Source of the DNA: Pseudomonas sp. P818
GTDB taxonomy: Bacteria; Pseudomonadota; Gammaproteobacteria; Pseudomonadales; Pseudomonadaceae
Length of the DNA: 64,000 nucleotides
Direction: 5' to 3'
Assembly (NCBI RefSeq): GCF_000418555.1
Contig: NZ_ATKM01000019.1
Span: 434,001-498,000 of the forward strand
Shown here: in pieces, positions 8,647 to 16,586 of the stretch
How positions within the stretch are numbered: position 1 is the stretch's first letter
Layout of the letters: each line of letters starts with the position of its first letter
The notes under the pieces: model-generated
Database searches by the model: none
Seen by the model: only the letters and a program-made list of their open reading frames with translations
What the model was told of the DNA's origin: nothing
Program-made: the position numbers and the translations under genes

Positions 8647-8828
8647 CAGTCGTTCTCCGCGTGCACGTCCAGTTGCCATTCGACCCCATCGGTCCGCAGC
8701 TCGAATTCAATCGGGCGGCAGCACACCGGACAGTCTTCGATGTAGGACTGATCGCCCCCGGACAGATCGAGCACTGCCTCGGCCGGCTCGCCGCAATAGG
8801 GGCAATGATATGACTCGCTTTCAAGCAT
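8646..8828 (-). CDS. CPXCG-motif cysteine-rich (zinc-ribbon) protein
   Basis: 60 residues with two pairs of cysteines, CPYCG (about residue 8) and CPVCC (about residue 33), the treble of a small zinc ribbon. Such proteins are widespread in gammaproteobacteria, without known function. AGGAGG sits six bases before the ATG at 8828. It forms a two-gene unit with the DUF2007 protein; the pairing recurs in pseudomonads (from memory) and hints at a shared task. Confidence 0.85.
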   Translation of the reverse strand: MLESESYHCPYCGEPAEAVLDLSGGDQSYIEDCPVCCRPIEFELRTDGVEWQLDVHAEND

Positions 8829-9095
8829 CGCAGCCTCCTGATGCACCGACTTCATTGACGGTCTGCCTGACAACGCCACCTTTGCTCAGTGTAGGCACAC
8901 TGCGCCTCGGTTTGCACGACGTCCAGGATTTATACAGCGGCGATACACCGGATAAACAAAGTTCAAAAAGCCCTATACAAGATACAATCATAATAATGGC
9001 ATTAATTACCGTTCGTCGCCTGAAGTTGCAGCCATCTTTTTATCCACTAAGTTCCGCTCTGGCTCAGTCATTTAAAATCCATTGAGGGAACTTAA

Positions 9096-9416
9096 ATGTC
9101 TTCATCTGCGGAAAATAAACTTGAACCTTTGGCAGGCGATTGCGTCATCACCGCAAGCCCGCGACCCGATGGTTCTCTGCTTATTTCGGTCAAGCAAGGA
9201 GATCGCAGGATAAGGCGTGTGGTCGACCATACATGCCTGATACAGGAGGTCGCGCGCTGCATAAAGTTTGAACTTTCTGAAATGAAGAGCCAGGAGGGGG
9301 TGATCAAAGCCGTACGCAACTACGGCCCGAAGACTCTACCCACTTTTGCCAATCAGCCCATCTACCGCACTCGCTGTTCCAAGATGTGGGAAATGCGCAA
9401 GTTCAATGGTCAGTAG
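9096..9416 (+). CDS. Hypothetical protein, AT-rich orphan
   Basis: 106 residues, not recognised. It has no signal peptide or membrane segment, is basic toward the end (YRTRCSKMWEMRK) and has two internal cysteines. AGGGA lies eight bases before the ATG and a hairpin terminator follows, so it looks like a genuine stand-alone gene. Its sequence and the 270 bases upstream are visibly AT-richer than the flanks, with AAT/TTT-type codons rare elsewhere in the window, which suggests recent acquisition. Function unknown. Confidence 0.6.
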   Translation: MSSSAENKLEPLAGDCVITASPRPDGSLLISVKQGDRRIRRVVDHTCLIQEVARCIKFELSEMKSQEGVIKAVRNYGPKTLPTFANQPIYRTRCSKMWEMRKFNGQ

Positions 9417-9450
9417 TTAGCCGCTTTACAGATTAGATACAGCCTGAAAG

Positions 9451-9486
9451 TCCCGGCTTGGCTCCCCTCCAGGTCGGGATTTTTTA
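9451..9486 (+). terminator. Rho-independent terminator
   Basis: TCCCG-G-CTTGG pairs with CCAGG-T-CGGGA (one wobble, one mismatch) and is followed by six T residues. It ends the AT-rich orphan gene. Confidence 0.65.
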
Positions 9487-9608
9487 TGAGCCAGGTTCAA
9501 GTTCGTCCGCTTGCCGAGCTGGCGCCACGTCCCGCGCAGACCGTCGAGGCTCGCAGGCACCTACCTGCGCAACCTCCCCGAGCCCGCGCGCGAATCGGGC
9601 TGCGCTGA

Positions 9609-9632
9609 TTGCGTGTGACTTGGCGGTATAAT
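9609..9632 (+). promoter_or_regulatory. Possible promoter of the acyltransferase gene
   Basis: A perfect TATAAT (9627-9632) lies about 70 bases before the start at 9703. TTGCGT at 9609 is a poor -35 because the spacer is only 12 bases. Weakly supported. Confidence 0.3.
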
Positions 9633-9702
9633 CGCCGGTCTACTGCTCACCCTGCTTAGCAGTCGACACTTCAACCTTCGCCGTTACAGAACACAAGAGA
9701 GC

Positions 9703-10866
9703 ATGATGGGCGCATTCGATGCCATCCGACCCTATGCCGATGCAGAAGTGCGCCCCGTGCTGGCGCGCCTGCTCGCCGACCCGGCGTTTCTCGGCACCCT
9801 TACCCGCTTTCGTTTTCCGCGACTGGCCGGGCCCCTGGGCTGGCTGCTCAAGCCGCTGATTGCCGCACGCCTGCGCAGCGAGTTCGCCAGCGTCGATTCG
9901 GTCACCAAGCTGCAGGAAAAGATCGAGCCCTACATAGACCGCACCATCGAGCATGCCAGCGACGGTATCAGCTACTCCGGTCTGGAACATCTGCAGCCCG
10001 GCAAGCCCTACCTTTACCTGGCCAATCACCGCGACATCGTCATGGATCCGGCCTTCGTCAACTACGCGGTCTACCATGCCGGCCTGCAGACGCCGCGTAT
10101 CGCCATCGGCGACAACCTGTTGCAGCGCCCTTTCGTCAGCGACCTGATGCGCCTGAACAAGAGCTTCATCGTGCATCGTTCGATCAGCGGCCGACGTGAA
10201 AAGCTGGCGGCTTATCAGCTGCTCTCCGCCTATATCAACCACTCGATCCGCGAAGACGGCGAATCGATCTGGATCGCCCAGGCCGAAGGCCGCGCCAAGG
10301 ACGGTGACGACCGTACCGACTCGGCCATCCTCAAGATGTTCCACATGAGCCGCAAGGACGAGCCGTTCGCCGCGGTGATCGACTCGCTCAACCTGATCCC
10401 GGTGTCGATCAGTTATGAATACGACCCCTGCGACCTGGCCAAGGCCCGCGAGCTGAGCGTGCGCGCCGCCACCGGCAGCTACACAAAGGCGCCGGGTGAA
10501 GACGACGCCAGCATTGCCCTGGGCATCACTGGCTACAAGGGCCGTGTGCACCTGCACTTCGGCCCACCGGTAGGTGGCCTGGAGGACACCAAGCAGCTGG
10601 CTCAGGCGCTGGACCGCGACATCCTCGGCCAATACCGCCTGTTCCCCGTGCATTACCTGGCGTACGCCATATGGGAGGGCCGCGAGGCCGAACTGAAGGT
10701 GCCGGCGGCGAGCGAGCTGTTCCCGGCCGCGGAGCTGGCCAAGGCTGAAGCCGAGTGGCAAAAGCGCTTGGATGCCTGCAGCGCAGAGCAAAGGCCCTTC
10801 CTGATCCTGCAGTACGCCAACCCGGTGCGTAATCAGTACCGGATCAAAGCCGGTCTGCCTTTGTAA
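9703..10866 (+). CDS. PlsC/PlsB-like glycerol-phosphate acyltransferase
   Basis: 387 residues. The acyltransferase motif NHRDIVMDPAFV (HxxxxD type, about residue 107) gives the catalytic His-Asp pair. IAIGDNLLQRPFV and the EGRAKDGDDRTD segment (about 200) correspond to the later substrate-binding blocks. The protein is likely membrane-associated and acylates lysophosphatidate or a related acceptor in phospholipid synthesis. It is longer than ordinary PlsC (about 250 residues), so the acceptor may differ. GAGAG lies a few bases before tandem ATG codons. Monocistronic, with a strong terminator behind. Confidence 0.85.
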   Translation: MMGAFDAIRPYADAEVRPVLARLLADPAFLGTLTRFRFPRLAGPLGWLLKPLIAARLRSEFASVDSVTKLQEKIEPYIDRTIEHASDGISYSGLEHLQPGKPYLYLANHRDIVMDPAFVNYAVYHAGLQTPRIAIGDNLLQRPFVSDLMRLNKSFIVHRSISGRREKLAAYQLLSAYINHSIREDGESIWIAQAEGRAKDGDDRTDSAILKMFHMSRKDEPFAAVIDSLNLIPVSISYEYDPCDLAKARELSVRAATGSYTKAPGEDDASIALGITGYKGRVHLHFGPPVGGLEDTKQLAQALDRDILGQYRLFPVHYLAYAIWEGREAELKVPAASELFPAAELAKAEAEWQKRLDACSAEQRPFLILQYANPVRNQYRIKAGLPL

Positions 10867-10885
10867 GGCGCATTTCGCACAAACG

Positions 10886-10918
10886 AAAACGGCAGCCAAT
10901 GGGCTGCCGTTTTTTTTG
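10886..10918. terminator. Bidirectional terminator
   Basis: AAAACGGCAGCC and GGCTGCCGTT form the stem with eight T residues after. It lies between the acyltransferase and the converging small membrane protein gene. Confidence 0.85.
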
Positions 10919-10929
10919 TCGCTCAGGCA

Positions 10930-11205
10930 TCAAAGCCGCGTGCTGAACCAGGACAACAGCAGAGCCGCGCCCAGACAAATGCCACCGAAGCGATAGAAGA
11001 AGCGGTTGATGCGCAGCGTACGCTCGTCCTGCACATCGGCTTCGTCCAGTTCACCCTGAGCCAGCACGCGCGCCACGCCGCGCTGCTCGCGCAAGCGGGT
11101 CATCAGGCACAACCAGCTACCGGCCACGGCAAAGAACAATGCCAGCGAATTCAACGCCCCAGCCGGATGAGCGAGAAACAGCGACCACAACACCTGCAAC
11201 GACAT
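10930..11205 (-). CDS. Small membrane protein of unknown function
   Basis: 91 residues. Hydrophobic segments lie at about 2-34 (LWSLFLAHPAGALNSLALFF onward) and near the C-terminus (GGICLGAALLLSW), with a charged middle (REQRGVARVLAQGELDEADV). This suggests two or three inner-membrane helices. GAGG upstream supports the ATG at 11205 rather than 11226. No family is recognised with certainty. Confidence 0.65.
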   Translation of the reverse strand: MSLQVLWSLFLAHPAGALNSLALFFAVAGSWLCLMTRLREQRGVARVLAQGELDEADVQDERTLRINRFFYRFGGICLGAALLLSWFSTRL

Positions 11206-11414
11206 GCAACACCTCGAGAACAGCATGGTGCAGTGAGCGCGTCACCGCACCAGAATGGGGATTGCGGCTGAAACCGATGCGCTTCAGCCCCCGAAAAGTC
11301 GTCGCGCAGTGTACTGAAATCCCGCTTTTATAAGGTTCGTTTCCGACGAACGCGGCCCGCTATCCCGAAATCGTCTGAAAACTGTCACATGCCTGGCCTA
11401 GGGTTTGTATCTCT

Positions 11415-11442
11415 CACAGTGACCAAGCAGTCACGACTGTGC
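11415..11442 (+). promoter_or_regulatory. Stem-loop or operator-like palindrome in leader
   Basis: CACAGTGAC and GTCACGACTGTG are inverted around CAAGCA, with a short bulge. It lies 36 bases before the start codon of the next small gene and could be an operator or a leader hairpin. Confidence 0.35.
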
Positions 11443-11477
11443 TGGAGCCAAACCTCAATGTCCGTGGAGGACTCATC

Positions 11478-11684
11478 ATGCTCAATTCACAACCGCTGGA
11501 TCGCGATTACCTGATCGACTCGCTGGATGAAGTGGACGCCGTGGTCGACGAACTTTCCTTCAACGTCCAGGACCAGCATTGGCTGGTGTATTGCGCGCTG
11601 GGTGGCCATGAGCACTATGACCTGCCGGACATCGATAACCGCACCGGCATGTGCTTGCCGGAGTTCTATGCCGAAGCGGCCTGA
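11478..11684 (+). CDS. Small acidic conserved protein
   Basis: 68 residues, strongly acidic in the first half (DRDYLIDSLDEVDAVVDELS), with a central WLVYCALGGHEHYDLPDID. No signal or membrane segment. GGAGG lies eight bases before the ATG at 11478, and a clean terminator follows, so the frame is probably real. Function unknown. Confidence 0.65.
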   Translation: MLNSQPLDRDYLIDSLDEVDAVVDELSFNVQDQHWLVYCALGGHEHYDLPDIDNRTGMCLPEFYAEAA

Positions 11685-11697
11685 AGCTCCGAGACAA

Positions 11698-11729
11698 ACG
11701 AAAACGCCCCGCAATGCGGGGCGTTGTTT
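11698..11729. terminator. Bidirectional terminator
   Basis: AAAACGCCCCGC and GCGGGGCGTT around a short loop, followed by T-rich sequence. It is shared by the small acidic protein gene and the converging YajG-like gene. Confidence 0.75.
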
Positions 11730-11745
11730 ATAGCGGCGTCATGAA

Positions 11746-12330
11746 TTACTGCAGCAGGACCTGGCCGATGGTCGGATCCTTGAAGGCGCGTGTCAGCGCA
11801 TCGCTGAGCACGTCGCCCACCAGTTTGCTGTTGGTCTGCTGGTTCGGTGCAGTGCCGAAACGCTGGTTCAGCGAAGCGCCATAACGACCGGTATAGCGGC
11901 GGCTGCCGCCCTGTACGTCGGCGCGGATCGAAGCAGAGATATCAGCCTCGGTCACGTACATGCCCTCTTTCGGCGACTGATACTTCAGCTCTGCCAGGGT
12001 GATGGTCAGCTGCGGCGCGTTATAGGCGTTGGGCGATGGGGTAAAGCCAAGCAGCCGCACGGCAGCTTCAGCCTCGGCCTGCAACTTGGGCAGCACATGC
12101 TCAGCGCTGACGCTGATCGAGCTGGTTTCCGGATACAGGCCGCCACGGGTGCCAAGCACCGGCGAAGGACGACCATCGACCACGCGCACCACCACCGGCT
12201 GGCCCTGACCTACCGGGGTCAGCGAGCTGGTGAGTTTGGGTTGCGGGGTGAGTTGCTGAGGGCTGAGGGCGCAACCGGCCAGAGTCAGGCTGGCGGCAGC
12301 AAGCAAGGCGATCAACGCACGGTGCAGCAT
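11746..12330 (-). CDS. YajG-family lipoprotein
   Basis: 194 residues. The signal peptide ends in the lipobox LTLAGC (about residue 19), so the mature protein is expected at the inner face of the outer membrane. The body matches the YajG pattern: repeated beta segments, VVVRVVDGRPSPVLGTRGG, and a C-terminal half with VGDVLSDALTRAFKDP. YajG proteins have no settled function. The ATG at 12330 has GGAGAG at good spacing; the ATG six bases upstream would overlap it. Confidence 0.82.
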   Translation of the reverse strand: MLHRALIALLAAASLTLAGCALSPQQLTPQPKLTSSLTPVGQGQPVVVRVVDGRPSPVLGTRGGLYPETSSISVSAEHVLPKLQAEAEAAVRLLGFTPSPNAYNAPQLTITLAELKYQSPKEGMYVTEADISASIRADVQGGSRRYTGRYGASLNQRFGTAPNQQTNSKLVGDVLSDALTRAFKDPTIGQVLLQ

Positions 12331-12496
12331 GCTCATCTCTCCGAGTGAGGTAAAAGTGGCCGGCAGTATACCCAGCGCGGCCTGAGGCCGACAGTAGTGC
12401 TGAATAGGACCGCCAGCGGGCCGTTGCGGTTCCTGTCATCAGCCTGTCACCGCCCCCTGGCATAAAAGCAGACGTCACCACGCTGGAGCCTTCGCC

Positions 12497-12727
12497 ATGC
12501 TGCTGCGCCGCCTGTTCAGTCGCTCTCGTCCGCTGCGCCATTTCGCCTTGCTCGATGCCCAGGGGATTTGCCGCGCCCTGCGCCAGATGCAGGAACAACC
12601 GGGGCAAGCCGGCTGGGTGGAAGTGCGTGAGCCAAGCCTCTCCTGGCTCGGCGCCCCCCTGCCTGCAGGAGCCCGCATCACACCGGTCGTCACACACGCA
12701 CGGGCCGCTCACCCGTTGGCGGCCTGA
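12497..12727 (+). CDS. Small conserved protein
   Basis: 76 residues, basic N-terminus (MLLRRLFSRSRPLRHFALLD), then GWVEVREPSLSWLGAPLP. GGAG lies nine bases before the ATG. The pattern of conservation of similar short frames in pseudomonads is remembered, not checked. Divergent from the YajG-like gene. Function unknown; could still be a chance frame in GC-rich DNA. Confidence 0.5.
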   Translation: MLLRRLFSRSRPLRHFALLDAQGICRALRQMQEQPGQAGWVEVREPSLSWLGAPLPAGARITPVVTHARAAHPLAA

Positions 12728-13189
12728 CCGATGGAAGAATAAAAGTCACGCAGGGGCGATCAATTCCCCTCATTCACCGTTATAATCACGCCCCGATTAT
12801 AAGGACGTCTCCTGATCGGGCCGCACGACCTCGCCGATGCAACGTCATCGCCCCGCCCCAGAGAGTCGCCCACTTCGCGCTGCCAAGTCTGGCCAGCCGC
12901 TTTTAGCCCATATGCAGAGCCGATAGCAGCCATGCATTGCATGTTTTGCACGGGCAAAAGCGCGCCTAGGCAGTCGAGCTTTTGAGGTTCACCGCTCCAA
13001 AAGAGCGTGAAAAAAAGGTTTTTACAAACTTCACAAGAGTGTGGCGAACAGATGAACAGTTTTGCGTCCGCAAACCCCAGCCTTGACCCTCCCCTCCGAA
13101 CGACAGGGCATTACGCCTGAGTCTACCGGTATCGCCCTTAAAGGCCGAACGGCCATCCATCTGGTGCAGTTTTTCTTGGAGAGAGGTTA
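12728..13189. other. Gene-free stretch upstream of mqo
   Basis: 462 bases without a convincing gene. It holds TATAAT at 12781-12786 with no good -35, a second TTATAA at 12797, and an A/T-rich segment near 13005-13030. It may contain a distant mqo promoter with a long leader, or an unrecognised RNA. Confidence 0.4.
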
Positions 13190-14686
13190 ATGGCGCATAA
13201 CGATTACCAAAGCGTAGATGTGGTGCTGGTAGGCGCTGGCATCATGAGCGCAACCCTGGGCGTGTTGCTCAAGGAGCTCAACCCCGGCATCACCCTGGAA
13301 GTGGTTGAGCTGCGCGAGTCCGGCGCGGTGGAAAGTTCCAACCCCTGGAACAACGCAGGCACCGGCCATGCCGCCCTGTGCGAGCTGAACTACACCCCGG
13401 AAGGGGCCGATGGCAGCATCGACATCAAGAAGTCGGTGACCATCAACGCCCAGTTCGAAGAGTCCAAGCAGTTCTGGGCCTACCTGATCGAGAAGGGCGC
13501 GATCAAATCGCCGAAGACCTTCATCAATCCGGTTCCGCACATGAGCTTCGTGCGCGGCAACAGCGGCATCGCCTTCCTCAAGAAGCGTTTCGAGGCCCTG
13601 CGTCAGCATCATGCCTTCACCGAGATGGAGTACACCGAGGATCGCGCCACCATCGCCGAATGGGCGCCGCTGCTGATCCCGGGCCGCGATGCCAGCGAAC
13701 CCTTGGCGATGACTCGCGTACAGGCCGGTACCGACGTCAACTTCGGCGCGGTCACCGAGCAGATGCTCGATTACCTGACCAGCCAGCCCAACGCCAAGGT
13801 CATCTGCAACCAGAAGGTCACCGACCTCAAGCGCGACGGTGAAGGCTGGCTGGTGGACATCAAGGACACTCGCTCCGGCGCCACGCGCAAGCTCAAGAGC
13901 AAGTTCGTCTTCCTCGGTGCCGGTGGCGGCGCGCTGCCGCTGCTGCAGCTGTCCGGCATCCCGGAAGGCAAGGGCTTCGGCGGCTTCCCGGTGAGCGGCC
14001 AGTGGCTGCGTTGCGACAACCCGGAAATCGTCAAGCAGCACCAGGCCAAGGTCTACAGCCAGGCCGCCGTGGGCTCGCCGCCGATGTCGGTGCCGCACCT
14101 CGACACCCGCGTGGTGGATGGCAAGAAGTCCCTGCTGTTCGGCCCTTATGCCGGCTTCACCACCAAGTTCCTCAAGCACGGCTCGTTCCTCGACCTGCCG
14201 CTGTCGGTACGCCCCAACAACCTCGGCCCGATGCTGGCGGTGGCGCGCGACAACATGGACCTGACCCGCTACCTGATCAAGGAAGTGATGCAGTCCGAAG
14301 CGCAGCGCCTGGAAACCCTGCGCGGCTTCTACCCGGAGGCCAAGGCCGAGGACTGGCGCCTGGAAGTGGCTGGCCAGCGCGTGCAGATCATCAAGAGGGA
14401 CGCCAAGAACGGCGGCATCCTGCAGTTCGGTACCGAACTGGTGGCAGCTGCGGACGGCACCATCGCCGCCCTGCTCGGCGCCTCGCCAGGTGCCTCGGTG
14501 ACCGTGTCGATCATGCTCGACCTGATTCGCCGCTGCTTCCCCGAACAGGCCAAGAGCGAAGGCTGGCGCACCAAGCTGGACGAGATCTTCCCGGCCATGG
14601 CCGATGTCCTGTCCAAGGATGCCGAGCGCTACCGTGAGGTGCAGACGCAGTCGAACAAGCGCCTGCAACTGGACATACCTAGCTGA
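13190..14686 (+). CDS. mqo: Malate:quinone oxidoreductase
   Basis: 498 residues, the usual length. The FAD-binding dinucleotide fold starts at residue 8 (VVLVGAGIMSATLG), followed by ESSNPWNNAGTGHAALCELN, a signature of Mqo. FGPYAGFTTKFLK (about 320) and a C-terminal PGASVTVSIM segment complete the family pattern. It is a peripheral inner-membrane enzyme that oxidises malate to oxaloacetate and passes electrons to quinone, replacing or backing up malate dehydrogenase. GGAGAGAGG precedes the ATG. A single-gene unit; pseudomonads commonly carry two mqo copies, and which one this is cannot be told. Confidence 0.95.
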   Translation: MAHNDYQSVDVVLVGAGIMSATLGVLLKELNPGITLEVVELRESGAVESSNPWNNAGTGHAALCELNYTPEGADGSIDIKKSVTINAQFEESKQFWAYLIEKGAIKSPKTFINPVPHMSFVRGNSGIAFLKKRFEALRQHHAFTEMEYTEDRATIAEWAPLLIPGRDASEPLAMTRVQAGTDVNFGAVTEQMLDYLTSQPNAKVICNQKVTDLKRDGEGWLVDIKDTRSGATRKLKSKFVFLGAGGGALPLLQLSGIPEGKGFGGFPVSGQWLRCDNPEIVKQHQAKVYSQAAVGSPPMSVPHLDTRVVDGKKSLLFGPYAGFTTKFLKHGSFLDLPLSVRPNNLGPMLAVARDNMDLTRYLIKEVMQSEAQRLETLRGFYPEAKAEDWRLEVAGQRVQIIKRDAKNGGILQFGTELVAAADGTIAALLGASPGASVTVSIMLDLIRRCFPEQAKSEGWRTKLDEIFPAMADVLSKDAERYREVQTQSNKRLQLDIPS

Positions 14687-14698
14687 TCAGCAGGTATG

Positions 14699-14728
14699 AA
14701 AAAACCGCCCCTCGGGGCGGTTTTTTTA
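14699..14728. terminator. Bidirectional terminator
   Basis: AAAAAACCGCCCC and GGGGCGGTTTTTTT around a minimal loop, between the converging mqo and creA genes. Confidence 0.88.
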
Positions 14729-14743
14729 TGAGCGCTGTTCGAA

Positions 14744-15205
14744 CTACTGCTGCCCCCAGGGCAGGATCGGAATGGCCGTCACCGCATTCTGCGGGCTGCC
14801 TTCGATCACCCGGTCGCTGTAGACCAGATAAACCAGGGTATTGCGCTTGGCGTCGAAGAAGCGCACCACCTGCATGGTCTTGAATACCAGTGATGTGCGC
14901 TCCTTGAAGACTTCCTCGCCGTCCTTGAGCTTGCCCTTGAATGCAATGGGACCGACCTGACGACAGGCGATGGAGGCCTCGGCGCGATCCTCCGCCAGCC
15001 CCAGACCACCCTTCACGCCACCGGTCTTGGCGCGAGACAGGTAGCAGGTCACGCCCGCCACCTTGGGATCATCGAAAGCCTCGACGACGATCTTGTCGTT
15101 GGGCCCCACCCACTTGAACACCGTAGAGACTTCACCGATGGTCTCGGCCAGTACCAGGCCGGGCAACATCAGCAGCCCCAGCAACACTCCCTTGAACGGA
15201 CGCAT
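14744..15205 (-). CDS. creA: CreA family periplasmic protein
   Basis: 153 residues with a cleavable signal peptide (about 1-20, ending VLAE). The mature part carries ETIGEVSTVFKWVGPNDKIV, a cysteine pair (VTCYLS and IACRQVG) and DAKRNTLVYLVYSD, all typical of CreA. The family is periplasmic and has no established biochemical role. AGGAGA precedes the start, and the MITE-like palindrome begins just beyond it, so the promoter must lie in or beyond that element. Confidence 0.9.
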   Translation of the reverse strand: MRPFKGVLLGLLMLPGLVLAETIGEVSTVFKWVGPNDKIVVEAFDDPKVAGVTCYLSRAKTGGVKGGLGLAEDRAEASIACRQVGPIAFKGKLKDGEEVFKERTSLVFKTMQVVRFFDAKRNTLVYLVYSDRVIEGSPQNAVTAIPILPWGQQ

Positions 15206-15216
15206 CTTTCTCTCCT

Positions 15217-15387
15217 AGAACCTGTTCACGATTTCGCGAGCTAGAGCCATACAATACCGGTGGCGGCCCCGCAAAAACAGGCGAGGAAGCGGAGTGTACT
15301 TCTGTACATGAGCATTCGACCGGGCTGGCGCTCCAGCCTGTTTTTAACGCAGTAGGGCCGACGCGCAGCAAATCGTGTACAGGTTCT
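15217..15387. repeat. MITE-like palindromic element with terminal inverted repeats
   Basis: About 171 bases, non-coding. The ends are AGAACCTGTTCACGATTT (left) and the inverse of AGAACCTGTACACGATTT (right), 17 of 18 identical. Inside, AAAAACAGGC (15273-15282) pairs with GCCTGTTTTT (15336-15345), CGGCCC pairs with GGGCCG, and GTAC is repeated at the centre, so the whole can fold as one long hairpin. The right end touches the proB stop codon. No clear target-site duplication is visible. Confidence 0.65.
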
Positions 15388-16505
15388 CAAACGAGGATCA
15401 GATTGTCGCGATGTACCAGCTCCGGCTCATCGACATAGCCCAGCAGCTTCTCGATGGCATCGGACGGCTGGCCGATGATCTTCTGCGCTTCCAGCGCGCT
15501 GTAGTTGACAAGGCCACGGGCGACCTCGCGACCATCCGGCGCAACGCAGACCACCATCTCGCCACGGCGGAAGCTACCCTGCACGGCCTTAACACCGACC
15601 GGCAGCAGGCTCTTGCGATCCTGACTCAGCGCCTTCACCGCACCGGCATCCAGCACCAGGGTGCCACGGGTCTGCAGATGGCCGGCCAGCCATTGCTTGC
15701 GCGCCGCCAGCAGGCCGCGCTCGGGCGCCAGCAGGGTACCCAGGCGTTCGCCTGCCTTGAGCCGCGCCAGCACCTGCTCGATGGCACCGCCGACGATGAC
15801 GGTGTGCGCACCGGAACGCGCCGCCAGGCGCGAAGCGCGCAGCTTGGTCTGCATGCCGCCACGGCCCAGCGCGCCACCAACGCCACCAGCCACGGCATCC
15901 AGCGCCGGATCATCGGCACGCGCTTCGAAAATCAGCTCGGCATCGGGGTTGTGCCGCGGATCGGCGGTGTACATGCCGTCGCGATCGGTGAGGATTACCA
16001 GCAGATCGGCCTCCACCAGGTTGGCTACCAGCGCGGCCAACGTGTCGTTGTCGCCGAAGCGGATTTCATCGGTGACCACGGTGTCGTTCTCGTTGATCAC
16101 CGGCACCACGTCGAGGTCAACCAGGGTTCGCAGGGTGCTGCGCGCATTGAGGTAGCGCTTGCGGTCGGAGAGGTCGTCGTGGGTCAGAAGGATCTGCGCG
16201 GTGCGACGGCCATGTTCGGCGAAACTCGACTCCCAGGCCTGCACCAGCACCATCTGACCGATGGCCGCGGCCGCCTGCAGCTCATGCATCGCGCTAGGTC
16301 GGCTGGTCCAGCCCAGACGGCTCATGCCGGCCGCCACAGCGCCGGAGGACACCAGTACCAGTTCGACGCCCTGCTCGCGCAGGGCCACCATCTGCTTGAC
16401 CCACACTGCCATGGCCGCACGATCCAGGCCACGCCCGTCGGCGGTCAGCAGCGCACTGCCGATCTTCACCACCCAGCGTCGTGCGCCGGTCACCTTGTCA
16501 CGCAT
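15387..16505 (-). CDS. proB: Glutamate 5-kinase
   Basis: 372 residues, full length. The amino-acid kinase domain opens with VVKIGSALLT and includes LVLVSSGAVAAGM and NENDTVVTDEIRFGDNDTL (ATP/glutamate site). A C-terminal PUA domain follows (about 275-372). The enzyme phosphorylates glutamate in the first step of proline synthesis and is feedback-inhibited by proline. It lies downstream of obgE on the same strand, an order common in pseudomonads, but a terminator hairpin in the 81-base gap partly separates them. The stop codon overlaps the end of the MITE-like element. Confidence 0.96.
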   Translation of the reverse strand: MRDKVTGARRWVVKIGSALLTADGRGLDRAAMAVWVKQMVALREQGVELVLVSSGAVAAGMSRLGWTSRPSAMHELQAAAAIGQMVLVQAWESSFAEHGRRTAQILLTHDDLSDRKRYLNARSTLRTLVDLDVVPVINENDTVVTDEIRFGDNDTLAALVANLVEADLLVILTDRDGMYTADPRHNPDAELIFEARADDPALDAVAGGVGGALGRGGMQTKLRASRLAARSGAHTVIVGGAIEQVLARLKAGERLGTLLAPERGLLAARKQWLAGHLQTRGTLVLDAGAVKALSQDRKSLLPVGVKAVQGSFRRGEMVVCVAPDGREVARGLVNYSALEAQKIIGQPSDAIEKLLGYVDEPELVHRDNLILV

Positions 16506-16551
16506 GATCTTCCAACCTTAGCCAGAAAACGATGGGTTCCGCCCCACCTAC

Positions 16552-16576
16552 AAAAACGCCGCAATTAAGCGGCGTT
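16552..16576 (-). terminator. Terminator or attenuator between obgE and proB
   Basis: Read on the minus strand, AACGCCGC and GCGGCGTT flank TTAATT and are followed by TTTT. It lies just behind the obgE stop and should reduce readthrough into proB. Confidence 0.7.
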
Positions 16577-16586
16577 GGAAATTTGC

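Noticed and set aside
8810..9085. 91-codon frame before the AT-rich orphan gene
   Set aside because: It overlaps the CPXCG gene start, has no ribosome site, and runs through AT-rich promoter-like DNA.
13187..14668. Open frame of 493 codons antisense to mqo
   Set aside because: Shadow of mqo; no ribosome site and no motifs.
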